From a virus: a DNA stretch of 39,344 bases. How positions within the stretch are numbered: position 1 is the first letter of the stretch; every line of letters starts with the position of its first letter. The notes beneath the pieces are model-generated. The model was not told the origin of the DNA. It did not search any database and was given only the letters and a program-made list of their open reading frames with translations. The stretch spans positions 1 through 39,344 of the IMG/VR virus record IMGVR_UViG_3300033153_004579; one strand, given 5' to 3'. Positions 5,987 through 13,688 of this stretch are shown one piece after another. The translations under genes were made by a program, and so were the position numbers.

Positions 5987-8206
5987 TCAACCCTTCAACT
6001 TATTCTTCATCGATTCTGCCCAAGTCCTGCCCACTCCAACCTCAACAGGAAACCGCACACCGTTGATTTCTGTTATCGTTGGTATGTAATCATTCAACCA
6101 GTGGGCATATTCCATAGCTTCATTCTCAGGAACTTCAAACAGAATTTCGTCGTGAACCTGAAGAATCATTGGGGCAGAATGATTGTAGTGCAGGTCAATC
6201 ATAGCCAGCTTAACTATTTCAGCGGCGGTGCCCTGTATCGGCGTGTTAATCGCCTCACGGATACCGTCCTCACGAACTTTCCACTTGTCGGAGAACATAG
6301 CATCAAGCCGCCGAACCCGCCCGAAAAGATTTGACACCTTCCGTTCGTTCTCCGCTTGTTCTCGAATACGTCGGTGATACGCCTTGATACCGGGATAGTT
6401 TCGATAGTAACTGCCCATCAACGCCTTGGCTCTGTCAATCGGGATATGAAATTCTCGACTTATCGCCCAAGCTGTGCCGCCGTAGAGCATCAGGAAATTG
6501 ACCGTCTTGGCATCGTCGTAGCTCACTCCAATGGCATCTGCCGTTTCCTGATGAATACTTCTGCCCTCGGCTAGAGCCTTTAGCATAGCTTCCTCGGCGG
6601 TAAGAGCGGCAAAGACACGAAGTTCCAACTGGCTAAAGTCTACTCGAACCAGCAAGAATCCGTCCTCGGCAACAAACAGCATACGAAGCTCTGAGGACTG
6701 GTCTTCTTTGTCCTTGGTAACATTCTGAAGGTTTGGTCTAGCTGAGCTGAGCCTGCTCGTTGTCGTTGACGTTTGCTTGAACTCACAGTGAATCCTATGG
6801 TTCAAGTCCATTTTGGTCTCATAGGAACTAACATAGGTGTTCCGCTCGTGTTGAATTTCTTTGTACTCAAGGATTTTCCTCACGATTGGGTCGTTGATAG
6901 TCTCAAGGATTTCCTTCTCCGTGGACGGCTGCCCAGTCTTAGTAAACTTCGTCGGTTCAATTCCAAGAGTGTTATAAACGTAATCAGCAATCTGCCGTGG
7001 GGCAAATGGGTTCAGTGGCAGGTCAATGTTCTTCAGCCGCTCGTCTAAAGCCTCTGCGTATTTCCGCAGAAAGTCGGGGTCAACCTTGATGCCACGGTCT
7101 TCCATCGCCATGCAGACATTTAGCATCGGCATATCTATTCGCCAAAAATGGTCGGGCAGCTTGGGCTTCCACTTTTCCCAAAGTAGATACGTAGATACAG
7201 AATCAGCGGCATTATATTCTTTGATTTCTTCCAAGCTGCTGTCTTTGACCTGCTGCCAGCTTTTCATTTCCATGCCAAGATGACGGCGAGCAAGATATTT
7301 CAGCCCAAGACCACCAACCATCTGGTCTCCCGCTCGACCAGTATCCTTGATATCTTGTCTGCCCAACCCAAGGCAGTAGGCGGCTATCATCGTATCCACT
7401 ACATTCTTAGGACGCTTCATGCCGTTAGCGTCGAGCACCCGCAAGTCCCACTTGGCGTTGTGCATCACAACGGTATCGGGCAATGCTACCTTGTCCTGTA
7501 CTCCATTAAAGCTCTGAACACAAAGCTGGTTGGACGCATCACGAAAAGCCATCGACCACACGCCCAACGAGCCATCGGGATTGTTTTCAGTATCAAGTGC
7601 ACCTTCGGCTGGAACTCGTTTCATTTCATTGACCACGATGTAGCTCGAATCTACCTTTTCGGGCATATTCTCCCAGTCATCAAGCATTACTGCCCAAAGC
7701 CTCGGTTGGTGAAGGGCAGCCGCAGGGTGGTACTGGGGGATAACAGTTACCTCATAGACCTCTCCGTCGAGGTCTAGGGTTGTCTTGAATTGAGTACCGT
7801 GGAGGGACTTAATCCCGTCGCTGGTAAACAGGGAAAGGGGCAGGGCACCAAGGGTAATAATAACCTTCGGCTTGACGAGCTTGAGTTCCTCTTTAAGCCA
7901 CGGGTAGCAACTAATCCTCTCAGACTTTCGTGGAGTTCGATTGGCTGGCGGGCGACATCGGCACACGTTTGACAGGAAGCAATCGTTGATGTCAATTCTG
8001 GCAAGGGATAGCAGTCTATCTAAACGCTTGCCCGCAAGACCAACAAACGGCATACCAGCTTCGTCTTCATTCCTGCCGGGGGCTTCCCCGATGATGAAAT
8101 ATTTTACCCCTATCTGCCCACTTCCCGGGACTGGAGCGGTAGCGTTAGCCCGCAGTGGACACCGAGAGCACAAGGCAAGTTGTTCATATAGTTCTTTAAG
8201 AGTCAC
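5987..8206 (-). CDS. Uracil-DNA glycosylase / 3'-5' exonuclease / family A DNA polymerase fusion
   Basis: 739 residues from GTG at 8206 (11-bp overlap with the gene before). Residues 1-185 are a family-4-type uracil-DNA glycosylase: Cys13, 16, 84 or 82, and 100 for a 4Fe-4S cluster, GEAPGRNEDEAGMPFVG (40-56), and the HPAA motif (160-163). Residues 200-345 are the proofreading exonuclease (D205, E207, D254, Y331/D335). Residues 360-739 are the polymerase: TTTSRLSSARPNLQN, motif A DFSQLELR (D523), motif B with K567 and YG at 575, motif C QVHDE (685-687). The arginine four residues before K567 (R754 in E. coli Pol I) is Tyr563. No 5'-nuclease domain is present. This is the replicative polymerase, with uracil removal built into the same chain. 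Confidence 0.95.
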   Translation of the reverse strand: MTLKELYEQLALCSRCPLRANATAPVPGSGQIGVKYFIIGEAPGRNEDEAGMPFVGLAGKRLDRLLSLARIDINDCFLSNVCRCRPPANRTPRKSERISCYPWLKEELKLVKPKVIITLGALPLSLFTSDGIKSLHGTQFKTTLDLDGEVYEVTVIPQYHPAAALHQPRLWAVMLDDWENMPEKVDSSYIVVNEMKRVPAEGALDTENNPDGSLGVWSMAFRDASNQLCVQSFNGVQDKVALPDTVVMHNAKWDLRVLDANGMKRPKNVVDTMIAAYCLGLGRQDIKDTGRAGDQMVGGLGLKYLARRHLGMEMKSWQQVKDSSLEEIKEYNAADSVSTYLLWEKWKPKLPDHFWRIDMPMLNVCMAMEDRGIKVDPDFLRKYAEALDERLKNIDLPLNPFAPRQIADYVYNTLGIEPTKFTKTGQPSTEKEILETINDPIVRKILEYKEIQHERNTYVSSYETKMDLNHRIHCEFKQTSTTTSRLSSARPNLQNVTKDKEDQSSELRMLFVAEDGFLLVRVDFSQLELRVFAALTAEEAMLKALAEGRSIHQETADAIGVSYDDAKTVNFLMLYGGTAWAISREFHIPIDRAKALMGSYYRNYPGIKAYHRRIREQAENERKVSNLFGRVRRLDAMFSDKWKVREDGIREAINTPIQGTAAEIVKLAMIDLHYNHSAPMILQVHDEILFEVPENEAMEYAHWLNDYIPTITEINGVRFPVEVGVGRTWAESMKNKLKG

Positions 8207-8846
8207 CTTTATACGTCTTCCCCTTCTGCGTAAGATATTTTACAAACCGTTTTTTAGGTGGCTTGGCTATCGTCTGTAGACGGCTTCCATAGATTTCCTT
8301 CAGCCTCGAAATAGACTGAGTGCCATGGCAGTCGTAGAGGGTTCTTGGAGCGACTAACTTATCATCGATGAATATTAAAGGATGACCGTCCTTAACAGTA
8401 AAGCCGTCAAAGTCCCAGTTAGCAGCTCTATATACAGCTCCACTGTGTCCTGCAAACGGGTCGGCATACGTGACAATAATGTCATACTGACCCAACTTCT
8501 TCAGCTCTGCAACACAGGCTTTCATCAATGACGACATAGCCCAAACGTGATTGGGGCAGCCTACCATTCTTGCCAGCTCGATAGGCACTATCCCTTTGGT
8601 CTTGAATCGGGACTCTAGTAGCCGAGAACGGCAGTTGGTAAACACGCAACATCCCTCTTCATGCCCCCATGCGTGCACAATACCTCTTACAGAACCAAGA
8701 TAGTGCCACCGCTCAAGTAGCCTATTGGCTTCCCTAGCCGACAGCTTTCTTACCCGAAGCGTCTTTTGGAGCGGCAAGGTCGGATTCGAACCGCCACCTG
8801 TCGTCTGGTCTGACGACCGTTCTTGCCTTAAACTATTGCCGCACAT
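8196..8846 (-). CDS. Mom-like DNA-modification protein (GNAT fold)
   Basis: 216 residues if the ATG at 8846 is used; it overlaps the upstream stop as TAATG behind GGGAGAAGGG. Residues from about 80 on match the Mu Mom type: PIELARMV, SSLMKACVAEL, then VTYADPFAGHSGAVYRAANW and a following YDG-like strand. Mom converts adenine in DNA to N6-(methylcarbamoyl)adenine and protects phage DNA from restriction; a related acetyltransferase-like role is the alternative. The first 25 codons coincide with a tRNA-like sequence (8767-8842), so the true N-terminus may lie further in, although no good ATG/GTG exists there. Its place between recombination genes and the polymerase fits a genome-protection job. 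Confidence 0.7.
   Translation of the reverse strand: MCGNSLRQERSSDQTTGGGSNPTLPLQKTLRVRKLSAREANRLLERWHYLGSVRGIVHAWGHEEGCCVFTNCRSRLLESRFKTKGIVPIELARMVGCPNHVWAMSSLMKACVAELKKLGQYDIIVTYADPFAGHSGAVYRAANWDFDGFTVKDGHPLIFIDDKLVAPRTLYDCHGTQSISRLKEIYGSRLQTIAKPPKKRFVKYLTQKGKTYKGDS
8767..8842 (-). tRNA. tRNA-like sequence with encoded CCA, degenerate, identity not assignable
   Basis: Read on the - strand: acceptor stem GCGGCAA/TTGCCGC (7 perfect pairs), then T and CCA; D-stem GTTT/GAAC with loop AAGGCAA (contains GG); anticodon stem GTCGT/ACGAC; variable loop AGGT; T-arm GGCGG, loop TTCGAAT, 3' side CCGACC. Defects are an 8-nt anticodon loop (CAGACCAG) without U33 and one bulged A in the T-stem. It could be a decayed phage tRNA, a tRNA mimic, or the remains of an attachment-type recombination. 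It lies within the first codons of the Mom-like gene. Confidence 0.55.
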
Positions 8847-9103
8847 TACCCTTCTCCCTTTTCCTCGGTCTTTGCCCGAAGTATCTCCTCCGCCTCTCGA
8901 ACCGCCTTCGGTATGAATCTGCTTCTAGCCTCCGATGCTGCATCAATAAATTGGGAAAACGTATCTACGTTTTTGAAGACCATTGAGATTCCTACTTGGG
9001 GGAAAAGTGCCAGCACGAATACCTCTCCACTTGGAGACCAAGCAAAGCGATACGGGGCAGGTTCTCCAATGTTATTCCCGTTGTCAAACAAATCTATAGC
9101 CAT
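8846..9103 (-). CDS. Hypothetical protein
   Basis: 85 residues, ATG at 9103 after TAGGAGGTGGCACG. The N-terminal half is beta-rich (FVLALFPQVGISMVF) and the C-terminal half helical and charged, ending KTEEKGEG. The stop overlaps the start of the Mom-like gene as TAATG, so both are probably translated together. Not recognised. Confidence 0.75.
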   Translation of the reverse strand: MAIDLFDNGNNIGEPAPYRFAWSPSGEVFVLALFPQVGISMVFKNVDTFSQFIDAASEARSRFIPKAVREAEEILRAKTEEKGEG

Positions 9104-9114
9104 CGTGCCACCTC

Positions 9115-9816
9115 CTAAAACCCAAGCAGGGCGATGATGTCGTCATACGTACAACTTTCAAGCTCAAACCCGTTGAGCGTGTAGTCGTAGCCACACTTAT
9201 CCAGCGTAGCCACGATTTTATTCTCCGCCTTGGAACCAATCCGTCTGGTCTCGCAACGAATGCGGATAACTAAATCCACCAGCCCCTCTGCCCGCCTGAA
9301 GCCATCCATTTCCAGTTCGCCAGTATTCTTATCGTCGATGTACTTTTCCCGCAGGTGGTGTGTCCAGACAACGTTTATTCCAAGAACTCGTGCCTTCAGG
9401 ATAAGGGCAGACAGACGAGTGTAAACCTCTCCGTAAAGCTGTGGCAGAAGATTCTTGATTCCAAGTTCCTCTGCGTAGGCATGGCGAGCAAGCTCATAGA
9501 GTGCCGTGCCTGTATCAACAACGATGGTTTTGTACACCTTTGACTCTGTTGCCTGCTGGTAGTCAGAGGTAAATTCCTTCCAGAACTTTTGGGCATAGGG
9601 GCGTGGGTGCAACGTGTCTTGAATGGGAATATCGTAGGTCTTGACCTCAATTTCCTGCCCCTGAAACTTGGGCAGAACACGCTCTATGCCAATGTCCAAG
9701 GAGAAGATGCACAAAGGCTTCGGGAATGTCAACGCAAGGTGGGTCTTACCACTCTTGGGCATACCATTTATGCTAACGATGATGTTGGGGATAACCTTAT
9801 TTTGTGAACCACTCAT
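9115..9816 (-). CDS. Sak4-like RecA-fold ATPase (single-strand annealing/recombination)
   Basis: 233 residues from ATG at 9816, nine bases after AGGAG. Walker A GMPKSGKT (18-25), Walker B TIVVDTG (D101), and WTHHLREKY later in the fold match the phage RecA-core family (AAA_24, Sak4). Such proteins anneal or exchange single strands and usually sit beside an SSB and a RecB-like nuclease, as here (9867-11238). It lacks the RecA N-terminal helix domain. Expected to act in recombination-dependent replication and repair of phage DNA. Confidence 0.8.
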   Translation of the reverse strand: MSGSQNKVIPNIIVSINGMPKSGKTHLALTFPKPLCIFSLDIGIERVLPKFQGQEIEVKTYDIPIQDTLHPRPYAQKFWKEFTSDYQQATESKVYKTIVVDTGTALYELARHAYAEELGIKNLLPQLYGEVYTRLSALILKARVLGINVVWTHHLREKYIDDKNTGELEMDGFRRAEGLVDLVIRIRCETRRIGSKAENKIVATLDKCGYDYTLNGFELESCTYDDIIALLGF

Positions 9817-9865
9817 ACAAAACAACTCCTGCTGCCATAGTCAAAAGCAAAAAGATTATTGTCAT
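9797..9865 (-). CDS. Possible 22-residue membrane micropeptide
   Basis: ATG at 9865 follows the stop of the nuclease gene directly, with GAGG 11-12 bases upstream. The peptide begins MTIIFLLLTMAAGV, a hydrophobic stretch long enough to enter a membrane, and ends EWFTK. It overlaps the start of the Sak4-like gene by 20 bp. It could be a translational coupler rather than a functional peptide. Confidence 0.3.
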   Translation of the reverse strand: MTIIFLLLTMAAGVVLYEWFTK

Positions 9866-9866
9866 A

Positions 9867-10547
9867 TTAGCTGAATTCCTCTCTATATGGACATCTGTCG
9901 CACTCAAACTCCATGCCAGAAGCCAACGCCTGCGCCTTTGGGAGTAAAATTCCAGTTTCTAAAATCTGGTTGTATTGTATTCTTCTATTTTTCATCCATC
10001 GCCAGTTTGCATCTAGTTCTTCCTGAGTGAATTCTATTCTAAAGACACTCAGCGTAGGCTTCTGGTTTTCAGGCAGGGCTTTTTCTTCCTTTTTCCCGAA
10101 TATTGACTTCCAGTTGCCCATCACTTCTAGCCTACTAAGGTAGGCAACCTTTGTGCCGATAACATAGCATTGAGCCATCATCTGACGCAACCAGTGGATA
10201 GATTCTTCGATGGGCTTGTTCGATGATTGGAAGGTGCATTTCAATTCCCAAACCGCTTTGCCCCGCCCTTCTATGACTACAGCGTCCGCAGTTACAATTA
10301 TTCCATCAACTTCAATTTCTGGCTCGTCCTCGTCCTGCCCCGTCAGCCAACGCTGAGTTGACCAGCCAAGGCTATACAGCAAAAGGTCATTATCGTTAAT
10401 AGGTTTGGGCTTCAACCGCCTCAAAGCCTGCTTGTTCAGGCAGTAGATTAGGTCTGAGCTATGCACTCCTGTACGTTCCTTGAATTCACGTTTGGCGATT
10501 CGTTCCAGAAGCTGTTTTCTAAATTCGGGGCAGGGGTCAATCTTCAT
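9867..10547 (-). CDS. PD-(D/E)XK nuclease, Cas4/RecB-like
   Basis: 226 residues from ATG at 10547 behind CAGGAGGCGTAAC; the longer frame would run deep into the upstream gene. Motifs: HSSDLIYC near residue 30, D88 in TADAV, E101-x-K103 in WELKC, and the Q-x-x-x-Y-type helix LRQMMAQCYVIG. Cys36 with Cys216 and Cys219 (CDRC) recall the Fe-S cysteines of Cas4/AddB-type nucleases, but only three are found, so cluster binding is uncertain. It probably resects DNA ends for the Sak4-like partner. No CRISPR array or other Cas gene is present, so it is not a Cas component here. Confidence 0.75.
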   Translation of the reverse strand: MKIDPCPEFRKQLLERIAKREFKERTGVHSSDLIYCLNKQALRRLKPKPINDNDLLLYSLGWSTQRWLTGQDEDEPEIEVDGIIVTADAVVIEGRGKAVWELKCTFQSSNKPIEESIHWLRQMMAQCYVIGTKVAYLSRLEVMGNWKSIFGKKEEKALPENQKPTLSVFRIEFTQEELDANWRWMKNRRIQYNQILETGILLPKAQALASGMEFECDRCPYREEFS

Positions 10548-10548
10548 G

Positions 10549-11238
10549 TTACGCCTCCTGATAGATTCCGTCTTCCGATTCCACCAAACCGAGCATCTCG
10601 CAAATCCGACCAGTGTCGATGGCTTCCTTATACTCTGGATACCTACGAGCACGACCGTCCATCAGGACTGCCCTCTTAGCGGCGGCGGGGGTTTTGCCCA
10701 CAACAAGGTTCTTTATATGGTCGGTGATGGGGGCGACATCGGCATCACCATCTGGGCAGTAAACAAAACCACTGCCCTGCGCTTCTTCCTTGACTGGCTT
10801 GCCGTCGTCGTCAAAGACAATGTTGCCGTCCTCGTCTTTTTTATCGACCTTGAAGCCAAGCGGGAAACGGGCAAACTTGAGGATTATCCTCTCGCCAACC
10901 TTGTCGTCCACGGTAGTGCCAGCGTCCTCAAAGCTCTTAACGAAGCCACGGATGAAGCTGTTGTTCTTGTGTGGCTTTGGCTTGCCCTTAGGGGCATAGT
11001 TGTACCAAGTGCGAAACGTGTTGTCATTAAGGTCGGGCATTTCCTCTCCGGGGAGAACTTCCAAGACAACAGCGTCGCTGAGTTTAATCTCAACTTGGTC
11101 GTAAACCTTGCCCGCAAAGGGATTCTCTCTGGTGCCGTCGACACGCCTCAGCGGTTCGAGGACACCTTCCACTTTGACAATGCTCTGGTATCCCCCTACG
11201 GCGGCATCTTTACTGGACGTAACAATTCCTTCGCTCAT
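10549..11238 (-). CDS. Hypothetical protein, possible single-strand DNA-binding or recombination accessory protein
   Basis: 229 residues, ATG at 11238 after GGAGGAACCAAAAAT. The first 120 residues are beta-rich (QSIVKVEGVLEPL, QVEIKLSDAVVLEVL); the middle has a charged D/E/K loop (KKDEDGNIVFDDDGK); the end is helical. In phages with a Sak4-like ATPase and RecB-like nuclease the third gene is often an SSB or annealing partner; that is the only basis for the suggested role. The long + strand frame across it is a codon-bias shadow. Confidence 0.6.
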   Translation of the reverse strand: MSEGIVTSSKDAAVGGYQSIVKVEGVLEPLRRVDGTRENPFAGKVYDQVEIKLSDAVVLEVLPGEEMPDLNDNTFRTWYNYAPKGKPKPHKNNSFIRGFVKSFEDAGTTVDDKVGERIILKFARFPLGFKVDKKDEDGNIVFDDDGKPVKEEAQGSGFVYCPDGDADVAPITDHIKNLVVGKTPAAAKRAVLMDGRARRYPEYKEAIDTGRICEMLGLVESEDGIYQEA

Positions 11239-11253
11239 ATTTTTGGTTCCTCC

Positions 11254-11463
11254 TTAATCCATTTCTGTAAAACATCGGTATGTTTCGATGTACGGGCTGA
11301 CCACTTCCATGATGTTATCAACAACTTCATCAAGCGTCGGGGCGGGAGGCTCTCGAACAACTATGGAATACGTGCTGTCCTCGCTGCTTGTTTCCTCGTA
11401 ATAAAACGGAAGCAGTCGAGCCACTTGTTTACGAATTTCGGCTCTAACATTTTTGTGTATCAT
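11254..11463 (-). CDS. Small hypothetical protein, first gene of the recombination-replication transcript
   Basis: 69 residues from ATG at 11463. The promoter's -10 box (11484-11489) would leave an upstream ATG at 11475 without a leader, while this ATG has GGAAGG nine bases before it. Helical, with a basic start (HKNVRAEIRKQVARLL) and acidic middle. Not recognised. Confidence 0.65.
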   Translation of the reverse strand: MIHKNVRAEIRKQVARLLPFYYEETSSEDSTYSIVVREPPAPTLDEVVDNIMEVVSPYIETYRCFTEMD

Positions 11464-11483
11464 CACGACACCCATCCTTCCTC

Positions 11484-11514
11484 ATTATACCACCACGTAC
11501 GTACACCTAGTCAA
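11484..11514 (-). promoter_or_regulatory. Sigma70-like promoter for genes 11463 downwards
   Basis: On the - strand TTGACT (11514-11509), a 19-bp spacer ending TGG, then TATAAT (11489-11484). The TG before the -10 box gives an extended -10. It is placed a few bases ahead of the ribosome site of the gene starting at 11463. The 116 bp between it and the end of the ATPase gene (11515-11630) hold no other feature I can support. Confidence 0.75.
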
Positions 11515-11630
11515 GTCTGCTTAAAGTCGCTGGAACAGGTTTGTGGCAGTTGATGTACGTTGTGCTGACCAACATACACGCTTTTCTTAGTTTTCTGCCT
11601 GAATACATTGGTGCTTAGTCAACCACTGTG

Positions 11631-12629
11631 TTACTTTGTGGTGAACAAGTATCCACCACGACCAACCTTTGTGATTATGTCTTCCTCAACCAGTTCCTTG
11701 AGTGCTTTGGCGATACTGGCGTGCTTGCCAATGCCAGCTTCTTCAAGAACCTTCGGGCTGACCTCTACGCCCGCACTATCTCTCAGGAACTCCAAAACAC
11801 CTCCTTTCACAGTATCTTGAGAATCAACGGGCACAAACTCAAAGTCTTGGAGTTCTGCCTCTATCGGCTCAGGGGGCAGTTCAGCATGACGGAGGTCTTT
11901 CGGGGTCAGCCGAATCCGCAGTGGTTCTCCATTCTTGGAGACCCGCCGCATTTCAACGAAGCTGTCAACCCACGCTTGAAGGGCATTTGACCCACGCCCG
12001 CCTTTGCTGAGGTCTTTCCCCGCATGATGAATCAAAACCACCGAGCAGGAAAACCACTCAATCAGGTCGTCAAGAAAGCTGGTTACTGCCCTCATGTCTT
12101 TGGCTTCGTTTTCATCGCCGTCCATCATTGTGTAAAGTGGGTCAAGTATAACCACCGACGGCAGGACTGCCTCCATCGCTCTAGTGAGAATGCCCTGCCC
12201 CGCTTTGGTGTCCAACTTCATAGAAAAAGTAGTGCCAACATACACCCCACTGTAGGTTTTGCCAGTTGCCCGAAACCTAGACTGAAGCACTTCCGCCCCA
12301 AGTTCAGATTGCACGTAGAGCACCCTGCCTGCGTTGGTAGGTATGCCCAAAAAGGACTCGCCCTCCCCGATTGCTCTTGCCAACTGCATACAAAGGTAGC
12401 TCTTGCCCACCTTGGGTTGCCCGTAGATTTCAAGTCTGCCCTGCTTGGGCAGCCAGTCCTTCAAGTAATATGGAACTTTGGGCAGTGGCAGATGAACGAA
12501 GGCACCTGCCTCGTAGCAAAAGCCACCAATGGGTCGGAGGATTTTTGGCAGAACCTCTGGGTCAATGTCGTCGTAGGCGATGAACTCCTCCTCGCCCCGC
12601 TCGTTGACCACGTAGATGCCATCACGCAT
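11631..12629 (-). CDS. RepA/AAA_25-type replicative ATPase (probable helicase)
   Basis: 332 residues, ATG at 12629 overlapping the upstream stop as TGATG. RecA-fold core: Walker A GQPKVGKS (70-77), Walker B SVVILDP (158-164), then VVLIHHAGKD and a GGRGSNALQAW loop typical of the RSF1010 RepA-like AAA_25 family. The last 60 residues look like a winged helix (SPKVLEEAGIGKHASIAKALKEL). I see no DnaB-type helicase or primase elsewhere in the window, so this is the likely replication motor or helicase loader. Confidence 0.8.
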   Translation of the reverse strand: MRDGIYVVNERGEEEFIAYDDIDPEVLPKILRPIGGFCYEAGAFVHLPLPKVPYYLKDWLPKQGRLEIYGQPKVGKSYLCMQLARAIGEGESFLGIPTNAGRVLYVQSELGAEVLQSRFRATGKTYSGVYVGTTFSMKLDTKAGQGILTRAMEAVLPSVVILDPLYTMMDGDENEAKDMRAVTSFLDDLIEWFSCSVVLIHHAGKDLSKGGRGSNALQAWVDSFVEMRRVSKNGEPLRIRLTPKDLRHAELPPEPIEAELQDFEFVPVDSQDTVKGGVLEFLRDSAGVEVSPKVLEEAGIGKHASIAKALKELVEEDIITKVGRGGYLFTTK

Positions 12630-12964
12630 CAGCCGAGCACCTTTCCAGCCTTGTTTTCATCACGTGGAACCCACAAGAACCGAACCTTGAGTCCTTTGCA
12701 GAGGTTCCATATTTCTTGGGCACGTTCCCGCAGGTTCGGGGCACGAATAGCATATCGACCAGAAAGCTGGTTGACCGCAAGTTCACTGTCGGAAATTATT
12801 TCAACTTCCCCGTCGTCTTGGTCGAGGGCATATTCTACTGCCCGTTGAATTGCCTCATATTCCGCCTCGTTGACCGTGCCAGTGAAGGGAATTATTGAGG
12901 GGTAGCCTCCGTCTGGATAAATGCACGTTGCGGTTGTACTTCCGTCGGTATAGATTCTAATCAT
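12629..12964 (-). CDS. RNase HI-like protein
   Basis: 111 residues from ATG at 12964 after GGGGGTCGAAG; the longer frame is not needed. RNase H signatures: YTDGS (D7), NEAEYEA (E35), ISDSELAV (D59), then WVPRDEN near 99. In active enzymes the last block continues N-x-x-AD; here the acid is replaced (ENKAGK), so the fourth metal ligand may be missing or supplied elsewhere. Expected role is removing RNA primers beside the ATPase and polymerase. Confidence 0.8.
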   Translation of the reverse strand: MIRIYTDGSTTATCIYPDGGYPSIIPFTGTVNEAEYEAIQRAVEYALDQDDGEVEIISDSELAVNQLSGRYAIRAPNLRERAQEIWNLCKGLKVRFLWVPRDENKAGKVLG

Positions 12965-12974
12965 CTTCGACCCC

Positions 12975-13178
12975 CTAACAGTTCCAATTGGCGAGTTTCT
13001 CCATAGCTTTATCCAAGCTGTCCATTGCCTCACAAACCTTATAATGAGAGCAGACTATACAATCTGGTGTTAAATCCCCTCCGCAGTGTTCGTAGCTTTG
13101 CCAGTAGGCTCGGCGGGCTATTGTGCTCAAGCTCTTGACAGCTTCGAATAATTCATGCTCATAGCCATTACTTTCCAT
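12975..13178 (-). CDS. Small cysteine-containing hypothetical protein
   Basis: 67 residues, ATG at 13178 with GAGG ten bases upstream. Helical at both ends with CGGDLTPDCIVCSHYKVC in the middle, four cysteines that could hold a metal. The 119 bp upstream (13179-13297) are AT-rich and contain no supported gene. Confidence 0.65.
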   Translation of the reverse strand: MESNGYEHELFEAVKSLSTIARRAYWQSYEHCGGDLTPDCIVCSHYKVCEAMDSLDKAMEKLANWNC

Positions 13179-13297
13179 GATTTCTACCTCAGTAACCTTT
13201 CATGCTATGATAATTGCCTTAGACATGACTTTCATTACACAAGATGTTGTTAAATAATTTGCTCATTTTGTTGAACTTGTGCTAACAATTTGTGATT

Positions 13298-13507
13298 TCA
13301 TGCCTCCTTATCAGGGATGAATACTAACCAGCCAGTCTGCCTAGGGAGAACATTGATGCTGAGAGTTGGTGCTTTACCATCAGTATGTTTACCAAGATTC
13401 TTTAACGCTTCTAGCATATCGTTAGCACCAGCCTCGTATATCTGTTCTACTGACCAGTCTGGTAGGTCTTGTCTATCTGGCGGACTCCAGTTAGCAGGTC
13501 TCCACAT
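13298..13507 (-). CDS. Hypothetical protein
   Basis: 69 residues, ATG at 13507 after AAAGGAGGGATAG. A P/W-rich start (WRPANWSPPD) precedes a helix and a short strand pair. Its ATG lies two bases after the stop of the upstream gene. Not recognised. Confidence 0.65.
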   Translation of the reverse strand: MWRPANWSPPDRQDLPDWSVEQIYEAGANDMLEALKNLGKHTDGKAPTLSINVLPRQTGWLVFIPDKEA

Positions 13508-13508
13508 T

Positions 13509-13688
13509 CTATCCCTCCTTTGGCTTTCGAGTCTTGAGCTTACTTATCGCCCTGTCCAGAATCAACAATGCTTCCAAGGTTAGCTTTACATCGTGCCAGT
13601 GGGCAGAAGTGTGGTAGCCCCTGTCCTTCCGTATTTGATTATCAACCATCGTTACCGTAGTAACCAGTTCATTTGATATTCTAGCCAT
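13509..13688 (-). CDS. Hypothetical protein
   Basis: 59 residues, ATG at 13688, AAGG directly upstream and GAGG further back. Probably all helical (MARISNELVTTVTMVDN...), ending in a basic tail KTRKPKEG. It fits tightly between its neighbours (8-bp overlap before, 1-bp gap after), which is the main support for it being a gene. Confidence 0.6.
   Translation of the reverse strand: MARISNELVTTVTMVDNQIRKDRGYHTSAHWHDVKLTLEALLILDRAISKLKTRKPKEG

Noticed and set aside
9867-10547. Cas4 of a CRISPR system
   Set aside because: The fold is Cas4/RecB-like, but there are no direct-repeat arrays and no cas genes in the window, and the neighbours are recombination genes. Only three of the expected four cysteines were found.
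10480-11553. Long + strand open frame of 357 codons
   Set aside because: It lies exactly opposite two coherent leftward genes (10549-11238 and 11254-11463) with good ribosome sites; its translation has no domain-like pattern and crosses the leftward promoter.
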